DNA from: an uncultured Collinsella sp.
GTDB lineage: Bacteria > Actinomycetota > Coriobacteriia > Coriobacteriales > Coriobacteriaceae
Reading direction: 5' to 3'
Length of the DNA stretch: 64,000 nt
NCBI GenBank assembly: GCA_902490305.1
Contig: CABUDI010000009.1
Location: 1-64,000, forward strand
A program made the translations under genes and the position numbers. The notes below the pieces were generated by a model. That model was not told the DNA's origin, made no database searches, and worked only from the letters and a program-made list of their open reading frames with translations. This document shows, piece by piece, positions 27,315 to 35,478 of the stretch. Within the stretch, counting starts at the first letter, position 1; every line of letters begins with the position of its first letter.

Positions 27315-28199
27315 TTATTGAGCGATTGCGTAAAGGTCGAATCCGCCCTGCGGCGTGCTGTCGACCGTATCGGGCGCCTGCGAGTTAAAGCTCACGGGAA
27401 CCATGCGCTTCGAGGCGCGGAAGCGCGTGCCATCGGTGGCGACGGGCGGCTCGTCGACCGTGAGCTCGTAGTCGCCGGGCTTGAGTTCGATGCCGTCGCC
27501 AGCGGAGTTGACATATTGATACTCGTCAATCGCCTGCCCCCTGAGTGTGCGGCCCACGATATGGATGAGCATCTGGCTGTCGCCGCGGGCGGTGTCCCAT
27601 GTCGCACCGTCCTTGACCTCGACCGACACATGCACCGAGCGCGTGCGGCCGAGCGATTGCTCGACAGACATCTCGACCTTGGCGGCATCTTTGCGCTGTT
27701 GCTCCACATGGCTCCAGACATTTCCGATCGCCGAGCAAGCGATGACGCCGGCCATGAAGGCGACGAGGATGGGCCCGAGCGGAGAGCGACGGCCCGCATC
27801 TTCCTCACGAGACAGATCGGGTCGATGCGTGGGAGCGGGCGCTTGGGCACCCTGCGAGGGCACGTCGAGGATACTGAAGGATACCGTACTGCCGGGGTCG
27901 ATGGTATGGCGCGGCTGCGGGGTCTTTGCCGGCGAGATCGACATGTCGGCCGGTTCGTCCAACGTTGCCGTGGCGTCGGCCTTTGCCTCGTCTGCCTCGG
28001 CCTGGGCCCAGGCCTGTTCGAAGGTTAGGGGCTCGGCGGAGTCGGAAGCGGCGTCCGTCTCGACGGCATCGTTGCCGGTCTCGTCCTCGTCGCTCGACGC
28101 GTCACGCGGCGCGGGCTCGTCCCACTCCTCGTCCGGAGCCTCGCCCTCGCTATACCACCATTCAAAATCGGGATCAAACCTGTGCTCGCCGACAGCCAT
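27315..28199 (-). CDS. uncharacterised single-pass membrane protein with acidic cytoplasmic region
   Basis: I do not recognise this family. The first about 150 residues are highly acidic and low-complexity (Asp, Glu, Ala), with a basic RRSPLGP just before a membrane helix (ILVAFMAGVIACSAIGNVW, about residues 155-175). The C-terminal about 120 residues would lie outside and look folded and beta-rich, including DGIELKPGDYELTVDEPPV, reminiscent of a carbohydrate-binding or carboxypeptidase-regulatory-like sandwich. The next upstream gene encodes a lipoprotein, but a terminator lies between them. Confidence 0.75.
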   Translation of the reverse strand: MAVGEHRFDPDFEWWYSEGEAPDEEWDEPAPRDASSDEDETGNDAVETDAASDSAEPLTFEQAWAQAEADEAKADATATLDEPADMSISPAKTPQPRHTIDPGSTVSFSILDVPSQGAQAPAPTHRPDLSREEDAGRRSPLGPILVAFMAGVIACSAIGNVWSHVEQQRKDAAKVEMSVEQSLGRTRSVHVSVEVKDGATWDTARGDSQMLIHIVGRTLRGQAIDEYQYVNSAGDGIELKPGDYELTVDEPPVATDGTRFRASKRMVPVSFNSQAPDTVDSTPQGGFDLYAIAQ

Positions 28200-28260
28200 A
28201 TTGCACCTCCACCCTACTCATAATTGGTATATGTATACCCATCACCGCAGGTACGGAGCA

Positions 28261-28297
28261 TAAAAATGCGGAAAAGAAATTGGTCCTTTTCCGCATT
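28261..28297 (-). terminator. intrinsic terminator of the lipoprotein gene
   Basis: AATGCGGAAAAG (28265-28276) pairs perfectly with CTTTTCCGCATT (28286-28297). On the minus strand it is followed by TTTTTA, 7 nt after the gene's stop codon. Confidence 0.85.
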
Positions 28298-28304
28298 ATG
28301 CAAT

Positions 28305-29408
28305 CTAGCCGATGACAGCAACATGGCCGGCGCACCGCGGCGAGCCCAGCGGCAAGCCGGTATCCGACGGCCAAGAGCACTGGGGCGTATCGACGGCGAC
28401 CGTGACGGTCTTGCCATCGAGAGCGCTCCACGAGTTTCCGGAATCGGTGGTGTCGAGCAAAAGCAGCGAGGTGTTTCCGTCGCGCAGACTGGAGCCATCA
28501 CCGCTGAGACACATCACCTGCTGTTCGCCTCCCAAATCGAGCACGACATAGCTGTGGCCGCTCGGGTAATCCGGGTTGGGGTTCGCTACTCCCTGCAGGT
28601 CGCACACCCCGGCGTCATCAAGAATGCGCACCGTGCCCGTAAACGTCGCCAAACCGGCAGCCCGTGCGGCATCGGCCGCACCCGAGCCCTTCTCGACAGT
28701 GCTCTTCCAGCTTCCGCTTTCAAGATCCTTCAGAGCCGAGTCGTCGGCAACATCTGTCCACGTGATCTCCCTGCCCTCAGAACTCACGACAGAAGAAAGC
28801 TTCGAACCGGACGACAGGTCGACGGGCGCGGCAAACGTCTGGGAAAGCTGGTCACCGTCGAGCGTGATACGCACAATAGAGCCCATGCCCGTTCCAGACG
28901 AAAGCGTAGAATATAGCAGCCCGTTTCCGGCAGCCGAATACGACAGACTGCCACGGAACCCGCCGGCGCCGGCAACGCCCGCCGCGAGATCCTCCGTCGG
29001 CGTGACAAGCGAGCCGCTCTTCGCGTCAAAGGAAAATACCTGCACGGATTCCATACCATTCCACGCGTCATTCGATCCCGATGCGCAGACGAGCAGCTGT
29101 GGCAGCTCGTCTGTCGACATGTTTACCAGAGCGTAGGTGTACTCCGCATCGGCAACAAACTGCTCCTCGAGCCCGTCATTACGTCCAAAGTAGCCCTGCG
29201 GGTCTTCGAGGACCTCGCGGTATGCCACGGCCGCCAGCTGTGCGGGAGTCTTCTTGACCTGCTCTTTGTGCACCGGTGCGCTACCAGAACTCGACCCCGC
29301 AGGCTTTGCAGCCGCGCAGCCGCCCGCGCCGATGGCAAGGGCGCCGGCGAGTGCCGCGGTTGCCGCCACCCTGGACATCTTTTTCCTGTTTGCCTTGTCA
29401 ACGACCAT
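28305..29408 (-). CDS. uncharacterised lipoprotein
   Basis: A 367-aa exported lipoprotein of unknown function. The signal peptide has a basic start (KANRKKMSR), a hydrophobic core and lipobox IGAGGC. The mature part is rich in Ser, Gly and Asp, with repeated beta-strand-like segments and two cysteines near the end (CSWPSDTG, PRCAGH) that could form a disulfide. The start at 29408 is fixed by GAGGGGAG 7 nt upstream; an ATG at 29435 has none. The middle region (YALVNMSTDELPQLLV) recalls FG-GAP/VCBS-like surface proteins only loosely. Confidence 0.75.
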   Translation of the reverse strand: MVVDKANRKKMSRVAATAALAGALAIGAGGCAAAKPAGSSSGSAPVHKEQVKKTPAQLAAVAYREVLEDPQGYFGRNDGLEEQFVADAEYTYALVNMSTDELPQLLVCASGSNDAWNGMESVQVFSFDAKSGSLVTPTEDLAAGVAGAGGFRGSLSYSAAGNGLLYSTLSSGTGMGSIVRITLDGDQLSQTFAAPVDLSSGSKLSSVVSSEGREITWTDVADDSALKDLESGSWKSTVEKGSGAADAARAAGLATFTGTVRILDDAGVCDLQGVANPNPDYPSGHSYVVLDLGGEQQVMCLSGDGSSLRDGNTSLLLLDTTDSGNSWSALDGKTVTVAVDTPQCSWPSDTGLPLGSPRCAGHVAVIG

Positions 29409-29520
29409 TGCAAAACTCCCCTCGCACCCATCCATGCGGGGCGCCCCTTAAGCCTCGCAAATAAACACTTGCTTGCCTTATACCCCCAGATGGCACGGGG
29501 GGCCGCCGACGCAGACAGGA

Positions 29521-29585
29521 AAACCGTCCCAACATTCGGCGTTTTTTCTCATTTTTGAGATTTTCATCGAATGTTGGGACGGTTT
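29521..29585. repeat. long inverted repeat between lipoprotein and fusion-protein genes
   Basis: AAACCGTCCCAACATTCG (29521-29538) and CGAATGTTGGGACGGTTT (29568-29585) are a perfect 18-bp inverted repeat with a T-rich 29-nt loop. It ends 10 nt after the stop of the gene that follows on the minus strand. It again carries a GTCCC motif. Confidence 0.8.
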
Positions 29586-29594
29586 GGGCAGCGA

Positions 29595-30542
29595 TTACAT
29601 GGCGAGGGCCGTGCGGATAGACGGGTCGCTGAGGGCCTCGCGGAGCCAGGGGGCTAGCTGCTCGGGATGACCTTGCAGGTAGCCATCGAGCTCGGAGGGC
29701 GCCACGCGGCGTACTTCCGAGATTTCCTCTTGGTTGATATGTAGCTCGCCCGGCTCGACGCGAGCCAGATAGACCTCGCACCATTCGCACTCGCAGCGGC
29801 CGTCGCCGTGATCCTCGCGGTACACCACGTGCCCCAGGTGCTTGAGCTCGCCGGGCTCGCGCGTGATGCCAAGCTCTTCGTTGATGCGACGCGCCGTCGC
29901 AGCGGCGACGTCCTCCCCCGGGAGCGGATGGCCGGCGCAGCTATCGGCCAGCACCCCACCCCACAGGCACTTGAGCGGACTACGGCGGCAGAGCAGCAGA
30001 CGAGTGTCTTCGCCCTGGCCCTCGACCAGAAGCGTCAGGAATGCTTGGTGCAGAATGCCCTCGCCGGTATGGGCTTTGATGCGATCGACAGGAGTGAGCA
30101 CCTCGCCGGTCGCGGCATCGACCGCCACGACCTCGGCGCCCGCACCGCCCTCGTCCCAGCCGGCACGCAATATGCGGGCTGCGGTTTCTTCGAGCGCGGC
30201 GATGAGCTCCTTGGTGGTGTTGAGCACGCGCTGCAGGTCGTCCTTGCTCGCCTGCTCAACATGAAAACCCGTACTTGCGGTTACCGGTACGCCAAAGCGC
30301 GTGGCCAGCGCCGCTGCAATGTCGTGTGCCGGAATCTCGTCGCGATGGCACGGGACGACCAGGATGCTCACGGTCGCCGTACGGCCGGGCTCGGGTCGCG
30401 GAATGGCCTGCGCCGTGGCGCCCAGATGTGCAAACTCGGGCGAGCAGGCGTACACCACCATGCCTCGCGGCGTCACCGTCAACTGGGCCTCGAGCGTAAA
30501 CTTGCCCTCGCCCACTGCAACCTTTGTCGTGTGCATACCCAT
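29595..30542 (-). CDS. fusion of LpdD-like prenylated-flavin-chaperone domain and Idi-like Nudix hydrolase
   Basis: A two-domain 315-aa protein. Residues about 5-125 match the LpdD-like fold associated with prenylated-FMN decarboxylases: HLGATAQAIPRPE, SILVVPCHRDE and GFHVEQASKDDL. Residues about 160-315 resemble type 1 isopentenyl-diphosphate isomerase: LHQAFLTLLV, LWGGVLADSCAGHPLPGE, Nudix-like AAATARRINEELGI and CECEWCEVYLA, which keeps the catalytic glutamate position. The catalytic Cys that precedes GHP in E. coli Idi is Ala here, with Cys one residue earlier, so isomerase activity is uncertain. The ATG at 30542 has AGGAG 5 nt upstream and is preferred over the TTG/ATG options upstream. 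A linked role in DMAPP and prenyl-FMN supply is inference. Confidence 0.75.
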   Translation of the reverse strand: MGMHTTKVAVGEGKFTLEAQLTVTPRGMVVYACSPEFAHLGATAQAIPRPEPGRTATVSILVVPCHRDEIPAHDIAAALATRFGVPVTASTGFHVEQASKDDLQRVLNTTKELIAALEETAARILRAGWDEGGAGAEVVAVDAATGEVLTPVDRIKAHTGEGILHQAFLTLLVEGQGEDTRLLLCRRSPLKCLWGGVLADSCAGHPLPGEDVAAATARRINEELGITREPGELKHLGHVVYREDHGDGRCECEWCEVYLARVEPGELHINQEEISEVRRVAPSELDGYLQGHPEQLAPWLREALSDPSIRTALAM

Positions 30543-30654
30543 GGGATCTCCTGTCGCCCGCGATGTACCTGAGACCATCTTCGCCTGTATTGCGACTATA
30601 CAGGCAAGCGCAGACCGTGACAAAGGGGCTGCTTCTTGTCGTATTCTGCTAGAG

Positions 30655-30683
30655 TTGCAGAGACTGAATCTAGCTCATATAAC
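30655..30683 (+). promoter_or_regulatory. promoter of the MFS gene, possibly giving a near-leaderless mRNA
   Basis: -35-like TTGCAG (30655-30660), 17 nt, -10 TATAAC (30678-30683). The ATG at 30689 lies about where transcription would begin, so either the message is leaderless or translation starts at the TTG at 30704, which has GGGAG 8 nt upstream. Confidence 0.5.
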
Positions 30684-30688
30684 GCAAC

Positions 30689-31954
30689 ATGGGAGCAACC
30701 GCCTTGACCACCGCAACCTCATCCACAACAGCATCGACCGCTGCCGCGCTTTCCCCCGCGCGCACCAACCTCTGCCTGGCGCTGCTCGTGCTGCTGGGTT
30801 TTTCGCTCGGCTGCTCGGAGTTCGTGGTCATCGGCATCGAGAGCGACCTGGCGACGGAGCTCAGCATCTCACTTGCCACCGCAGGCCAACTCATCAGTGT
30901 GTTCGCGCTGGTCTACGCCATCGCGACGCCGGTGCTTGCACTCAGCACGGGACGCTTCCGCCGCTACCAGCTGCTCGTGTGCTACAGCATTATCTTTGTG
31001 CTCGGCAATCTTGTTATGGCGTTGGCGCCCAACTTCCAAGTGCTGTTTGCCTCGCGCATCATCTTGGGCTCCGTCTCGGGCGCACTGCTCGCCGTGGGCG
31101 TGACGTATATCCCCGAGCTGCTGTCCCCGCAGCAGACATCGCTCGCCATCTCGGTGGTGTACGGCGCATTCTCTGTGGCGATGGTCTTTGTGACCTCGAT
31201 CGGCAAGTTTGTGGCCGATACACTCGACTGGCATGTTGCCATGTACGGCACGCTCACCTTTGCCGTTCTGATCTGTGCCGCGCTCGTGGCGTTTATGCCA
31301 CGCGCCGGCCAGACCGATGAGCCCGCCACCTTCCGCGAGCAAGCGGGGCTTCTACGCGAACCGAGCATCATCACCGGCATGCTCATCTTTTTGTTTGGCG
31401 TGGGATCGGTCTATGTGTTTTACGGTTACGTGACGCCCTACTTGGAGCAGGTGCTGGGCATGGGCACCGTTCAGGCAAGCACCACACTCATGGCCTACGG
31501 CGTGTTCTGCCTGGTCTCGAACATCCTGGGCGGATGGATCGATGCGCGCTTTGGCATGAAGGCGCTGCTCGTGACGTTTGTGCTCCAGGCCGCGGCTCTG
31601 TTTGGGCTGTTTGCCGTGGATACCACCATGCCCCTCGCGCTCGTCTTTGTCTTTAGCCTGGCGATGCTCATGTATCTGTTCTCGGTCTCGTGCATCACGC
31701 ACTTTATGGACGTTGCCCGCAGCCGCCACCCCAAATCGATGGTGCTCGCGAGCTCGGTGGAACCCATGGCGTTTAACGTCGGCATCTCGTTTGGCACCGC
31801 AGTGGGCGGCGCCGTGGTAAGCGGAATTGGCATTGCCTACGTCGGCGCAGTTGGCGCCGTGTTCTCACTCGTGGCCTGGGTACTCACGCTAGTGACGATC
31901 AAGTTGGCGCGCTGGGAACGCCACCACGCAGCACAATCTTCGATGCAGGCATAG
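30689..31954 (+). CDS. MFS transporter (DHA1, AraJ-like)
   Basis: A 12-helix major facilitator of the drug:proton antiporter-1 group. It has GFSLGCSEFVVIGI in helix 1, the motif-A-like loop ALSTGRFRRYQ after helix 2 and ASRIILGSVSGALLAVGVTYI in helix 4, all typical of AraJ/YdhP-type sugar or drug effluxers. Length 421 aa. The Ser/Thr-rich first 25 residues are probably not all translated: the TTG at 30704 has a better ribosome site than the ATG at 30689. No partner genes; substrate unknown. Confidence 0.85.
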   Translation: MGATALTTATSSTTASTAAALSPARTNLCLALLVLLGFSLGCSEFVVIGIESDLATELSISLATAGQLISVFALVYAIATPVLALSTGRFRRYQLLVCYSIIFVLGNLVMALAPNFQVLFASRIILGSVSGALLAVGVTYIPELLSPQQTSLAISVVYGAFSVAMVFVTSIGKFVADTLDWHVAMYGTLTFAVLICAALVAFMPRAGQTDEPATFREQAGLLREPSIITGMLIFLFGVGSVYVFYGYVTPYLEQVLGMGTVQASTTLMAYGVFCLVSNILGGWIDARFGMKALLVTFVLQAAALFGLFAVDTTMPLALVFVFSLAMLMYLFSVSCITHFMDVARSRHPKSMVLASSVEPMAFNVGISFGTAVGGAVVSGIGIAYVGAVGAVFSLVAWVLTLVTIKLARWERHHAAQSSMQA

Positions 31955-32045
31955 GGGCAAACATAGCCCAAGGTGGCGAGCGACCGGTGAAACCGTCCCA
32001 TACAAGTGGTGTTTATCCGCCTGCAAGCTCTAGCAGTGCAATTTC

Positions 32046-32128
32046 GTGTACTTGAAATACACGCTTTTCCACGATTTCGTGTATTTGAAGTACACGAAAT
32101 CGTACTAAACTATGTATTTGAAATACAC
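32046..32128. promoter_or_regulatory. three phased palindromes upstream of AAA ATPase gene
   Basis: Three 17-bp palindromes of the form GTGTATTTGAAATACAC lie at 32046-32062, 32079-32095 and 32112-32128. Their centres are exactly 33 bp apart, about three helical turns, so a bound protein would face one side of the DNA. Flanking ATTTC and GAAAT extend the middle copy to a 27-bp dyad. The last copy is 20 bp before the start codon. Confidence 0.8.
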
Positions 32129-32148
32129 GAAATTGGAAAGGCAGCCCC

Positions 32149-33519
32149 ATGCGCAGATCAATCGAATCCGTTATCGAATCATGGGCGACAAAGGACGCCT
32201 CGCGCCCCCTCCTCATCCGTGGCGCACGACGCGTGGGCAAAACGTACGCTGCCGAGGAAATCGGCAGACGAATCGCCGGCGATGCATTTGTCAAACTCGA
32301 CTTTCAGACCGATCTTGAGCTGATTGCCCCACTGTTCGACTGCCCCACCGACGACGTAGACACCATCGTGGCACGAATCTCAGACTATAAGCGCACCCCC
32401 ATTCGCAAGGAAACCGCATTCATCCTGTTTGACGAGGTGCAGCTCTGCGAACGCGCGCTCAACTCGCTTCGCTTTTTCTCGGGTTCGGGCTGGCGCATAT
32501 GCGCGACCGGCAGCCAGCTCGGCGTCGCCACGCGCAAGCGCAAGTTGCCTTTTCCCAGCGGCGTCCGTCAAGAGACCATGCATCCTATGTCGTTCGAGGA
32601 GTTTCTCTGGGCGCTCGGTGAGGAGCAGATGGCGGATGCCATTCGCGCCCACGCCGGCACGCTTGAGACCTACGTCGCGCATCAAGCCACGCTCAGCCTG
32701 TTTCATCGATACCAGATCGTGGGCGGCATGCCCGCCGCCGTCAACGCATATCGCAAGACACTATCCATCGAAGACGCGCGCGTCGAGCAGCGCGAAATCG
32801 ACGAGACCTACACCGCCGATATGACCGACCCCGAAAACGGGATCAGCGGCGTAGCAGCGCGCAAGGTCTGGCGCTCCATTCCATCCCAGCTGCTACGATC
32901 CTCAACCAAGAAATTCAAGTACTCCGAGGTCGAACGCGGAGGCCGACGCTCAAAGCTCATCGAGCCACTCGACTGGCTCGAGGGCGCCGGCATCATATCG
33001 GTCAACAACCTGACCGAAGGCATCGAACCTCCCCTCGTCCCCTTCGACGACGAAGACGGGAGCTTCTTTAAGGTCTATCTTCTCGATACGGGCCTCATGT
33101 TCTACAAACTCGGTATCAACCCGCGACTCTGGCTCGACCTCAAAGAGGATTCCGCCATTGCGCTGTCTTCCGACTTTCGAGGTGCCTTGGCGGAGAACTC
33201 GGTCATGCAGGCATTTTCGGGCAATGGTTTGCAGACGTATTACTGGATGCCACCGTCGTCTTGGAAGACGAACGGCGAGCTCGATTTTCTACTTCAGACC
33301 GACCGTATGGAGATCGTTCCCGTCGAGGTAAAATCCGCACGCAACGTGCGCGCGAGAACGCTCGGGTCGTTTATGGAAAAAGCCCGGTCGCCGTATGCCT
33401 ACATATTGTCCGAGAACAATTTTGCCCGCAGCGAAACCGATGACGGACGCGAGCTGCGCCATCTCCCCTTGTACGCAGCGGGCTTTATCGGAGCAAACTG
33501 CCTCAAGGGCAGTCTGTAA
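32149..33519 (+). CDS. AAA_14/DUF4143 family ATPase
   Basis: A P-loop ATPase of the widespread AAA_14 group of unknown role, often variable between strains. The N-terminal domain has Walker A GARRVGKTYA, Walker B AFILFDEVQ and a sensor ATGSQLG. The C-terminal DUF4143 part ends with a PD-(D/E)XK-nuclease-like arrangement: Glu in LAENSVMQAF, Asp in GELDFLL and ExK in VPVEVKSA. The start has GGAAAGG upstream. Its promoter region holds three phased palindromes. 456 aa. Function not established for the family. Confidence 0.85.
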   Translation: MRRSIESVIESWATKDASRPLLIRGARRVGKTYAAEEIGRRIAGDAFVKLDFQTDLELIAPLFDCPTDDVDTIVARISDYKRTPIRKETAFILFDEVQLCERALNSLRFFSGSGWRICATGSQLGVATRKRKLPFPSGVRQETMHPMSFEEFLWALGEEQMADAIRAHAGTLETYVAHQATLSLFHRYQIVGGMPAAVNAYRKTLSIEDARVEQREIDETYTADMTDPENGISGVAARKVWRSIPSQLLRSSTKKFKYSEVERGGRRSKLIEPLDWLEGAGIISVNNLTEGIEPPLVPFDDEDGSFFKVYLLDTGLMFYKLGINPRLWLDLKEDSAIALSSDFRGALAENSVMQAFSGNGLQTYYWMPPSSWKTNGELDFLLQTDRMEIVPVEVKSARNVRARTLGSFMEKARSPYAYILSENNFARSETDDGRELRHLPLYAAGFIGANCLKGSL

Positions 33520-33552
33520 CCCCCGCGCGACCGCCCAGAAAGGAACCATCAT

Positions 33553-33999
33553 ATGCAGCACGTACTGTTTATTTGCCACGGGAATATCTGTCGCTCGACG
33601 ATGGCTGAGTCGGTGTTTACCGAACTGGTGCGCCGTGCCGGGCGCGAGGCAGAGTTCGTCATTGATTCCGCCGCGACCTCGACCGAGGAGATTGGCAACC
33701 CTCCGCATCATGGCACCGTCGCCAAGCTGCGCGAGGTCGGGATTCCCGTCGTTGCCCACCGCGCGCGCCAGGTGCGTCGCGCGGAGTATGGCGACTGGGA
33801 CCACATTGTCTATATGGATGCCGAGAACGCGCGCGGCCTGCGTCGCATCTTCGGCGACGATCCCAACGGCAAGATTACGCGCTTGCTCGATTGGACCGAT
33901 CGCCCCGGCGACGTCGCCGATCCCTGGTACACCGGCAACTTCGATGCCACCTACCGCGATGTGCTCGCCGGCTGCACGGCCATGCTCGAGCAACTGTAG
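33553..33999 (+). CDS. low molecular weight protein-tyrosine phosphatase
   Basis: A cytoplasmic 148-aa phosphatase. The P-loop CHGNICRST (catalytic Cys8, Arg14) stands at the N-terminus as expected, and the general-acid loop is DPWYTG with Asp in place. AAAGGA lies before the ATG. It follows the ATPase gene by 33 nt on the same strand. Members act on tyrosine kinases, arginine phosphate or small molecules; which applies is unknown. Confidence 0.92.
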   Translation: MQHVLFICHGNICRSTMAESVFTELVRRAGREAEFVIDSAATSTEEIGNPPHHGTVAKLREVGIPVVAHRARQVRRAEYGDWDHIVYMDAENARGLRRIFGDDPNGKITRLLDWTDRPGDVADPWYTGNFDATYRDVLAGCTAMLEQL

Positions 34000-34043
34000 G
34001 CGCCCGGGCGGCGCGGATGCGTGAGCCACGCCATCGGCATAAA

Positions 34044-34171
34044 ATGAGCGTGGATAATCTCCCGCATACAAATTGAGCGTGGATTTTCTCCCACTTTGAG
34101 CGTAAAACCACGCTCTAAACGGGAGATTATCCACGCTCATTATCTTGGCGGGCGAAAATCCACGCTCGATT
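34044..34171. repeat. nested inverted repeat built from a GAGCGTGGA motif
   Basis: A perfect 21-bp inverted repeat joins 34044-34064 and 34120-34140. Inside it is a small hairpin (GAGCGT/ACGCTC, 34098-34114). A second pair, GAGCGTGGATTTTC near 34075 and GAAAATCCACGCTC at 34153-34166, interleaves with the first, so two alternative hairpins are possible. It lies between two converging genes and overlaps the last codon area of the TIGR04076 gene. Confidence 0.8.
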
Positions 34172-34499
34172 ACTCGTCGACGATCTCGGCGAGCCAGACG
34201 TTCAACGTATCGACCTCGGGGCAGCAGAACTTTGCCGTGCCGGGCTTGTTGCCAGGCACGGTGCCGCCGTAGCGCAGGATGTCGATATAGGGAAAGCCCA
34301 CGTGGCAGGCCATGGAGCACATCTTGCCGCGATCGCGGTCGAAGTCGAAGACGTCGCCCGGCTTGTGCCCATGGTGGCAGCGACACGTACCCAGCTGGTC
34401 CACGCAGCTAATGCGAATACGCGGGCGCTTGCCACGCGGCGCACCGAGCGGCTTGTTCTCGCTCGCGGGCTCGGGGATGCTTTCGCCGGCGCTACTCAT
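34170..34499 (-). CDS. TIGR04076 family protein
   Basis: A 109-aa protein resembling the TIGR04076 family of unknown function. Recognisable pieces are CRCHHGHKPGDVF, GKMCSMACHVGFPYI and LRYGG, with conserved cysteines that could bind metal, and FCCPEV near the end. A Pro/Arg-rich N-terminus precedes the domain. The ATG overlaps the stop of the pyridoxamine kinase gene by 8 nt, so the two are translationally coupled. No function is proposed. Confidence 0.75.
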   Translation of the reverse strand: MSSAGESIPEPASENKPLGAPRGKRPRIRISCVDQLGTCRCHHGHKPGDVFDFDRDRGKMCSMACHVGFPYIDILRYGGTVPGNKPGTAKFCCPEVDTLNVWLAEIVDE

Positions 34500-35316
34500 G
34501 GTCGATCACATCCAGGCAGGCCTCGATGGGAAGGCCAGCGGACTTATCCTCCTGGTCGGCATTGCGCTCGATGAGCTCCGCTACCACACGCATGGCATCG
34601 CTCGTCGCGCGCTGCAGGCTCCAACCGGCCATAACGCGGCCGACAAGCACCGCCGAGAACGTGTCGCCCGTGCCCGGGAAGTAGACCGGAATCAGCTCGA
34701 AGGGAATCGTGAAGTACTCCCCCGCCACGTGGTCGTAACCGATGACGGCGTTCGTGCCGTCGACCACAGCGCTCGTAATGACCACCGACTTGGCTCCCAG
34801 CGCGCGTATGGCGTCCACAAGGACGCGGGCCTCGTCAGGTGTGATTTGCTCGGCGATGGGCGTGTCGGTGAGCAGGCAGGCCTCGGTGTAGTTGGGCACC
34901 GCGTAGTCGGCGCACTCGAGCAGGCTGCGCATGAGGCCAATCGTAGACTCGGGCACGCCGGCGTAGAGCTTGCCGTTATCACCCATGATGGGATCGACAA
35001 ACACTTTGGTGCCCTTTTGCGCGCGACGGTGGCAGAAGTCCGAGATGATGCGCGTCTCTTCCTCGGTCACGATAAAGCCGGTGGAGATGGCGTCGAATTC
35101 AAAGCCGAGCTCCTCCCAGATGGCAAGGCTCTGGCGCACGTACTCCGTGGTGTCGTGGATGTAGAACTTGGGGTAGTTGAGCGTATCGGACACAAGTGCC
35201 GTCGGCAGGTTGTGGATACGGTAGCCCATGTGCGACAGCACCGGAAGCATGGCGGAAAGCGCGACCTTGCCATAGCCGCACATATCGTTGATCAGCAGCA
35301 GCTGAGTGTTCTTCAT
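34492..35316 (-). CDS. pyridoxamine kinase (PdxY/PdxK-like)
   Basis: A ribokinase-superfamily kinase that phosphorylates pyridoxal or pyridoxamine in B6 salvage. Features are the N-terminal NDMCGYGKVAL, DPIMGDNGKLY, the NYTEA segment and the catalytic anion-hole motif PGTGDTFSA with its Asp. The ATG at 35316 has AAGGGGG upstream; the frame continues to 35418 without a ribosome site. 274 aa. The substrate split between pyridoxal and pyridoxamine cannot be read from sequence. Confidence 0.9.
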   Translation of the reverse strand: MKNTQLLLINDMCGYGKVALSAMLPVLSHMGYRIHNLPTALVSDTLNYPKFYIHDTTEYVRQSLAIWEELGFEFDAISTGFIVTEEETRIISDFCHRRAQKGTKVFVDPIMGDNGKLYAGVPESTIGLMRSLLECADYAVPNYTEACLLTDTPIAEQITPDEARVLVDAIRALGAKSVVITSAVVDGTNAVIGYDHVAGEYFTIPFELIPVYFPGTGDTFSAVLVGRVMAGWSLQRATSDAMRVVAELIERNADQEDKSAGLPIEACLDVIDHE

Positions 35317-35478
35317 GAGTGTCCCCCTTGGGTCGGGAGCGGCGCATAGTCGCCACAGTGCGACTAAGTGTAGCGCAGGGAACGCTGCAGACGGAAGTTT
35401 GCACCAAAGCCTTGACAAGGAGTGTCCCTAGGTGCCGTCAGAAAAGGAACGTCCCCAAGTGCCAACCAGGGCAACGCT
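35317..35478. repeat. intergenic segment with GTCCCC-core palindrome preceding structured element copy 3
   Basis: CAAGGAGTGTCCC at 35416-35428 and a unit GGTGCC...GTGCC at 35431-35463 with the AAGGAACGTCCCC core mirror the arrangement before copy 1. The rest of the stretch holds no gene. Confidence 0.65.

Noticed and set aside
32041..32139. 33-bp repeats considered as a CRISPR array or a repeat-peptide gene
   Set aside because: The units are palindromes with no unique spacers of CRISPR size, only three copies exist and no cas genes are near. The frames through the repeats lack ribosome sites and hit stops quickly or run antisense.
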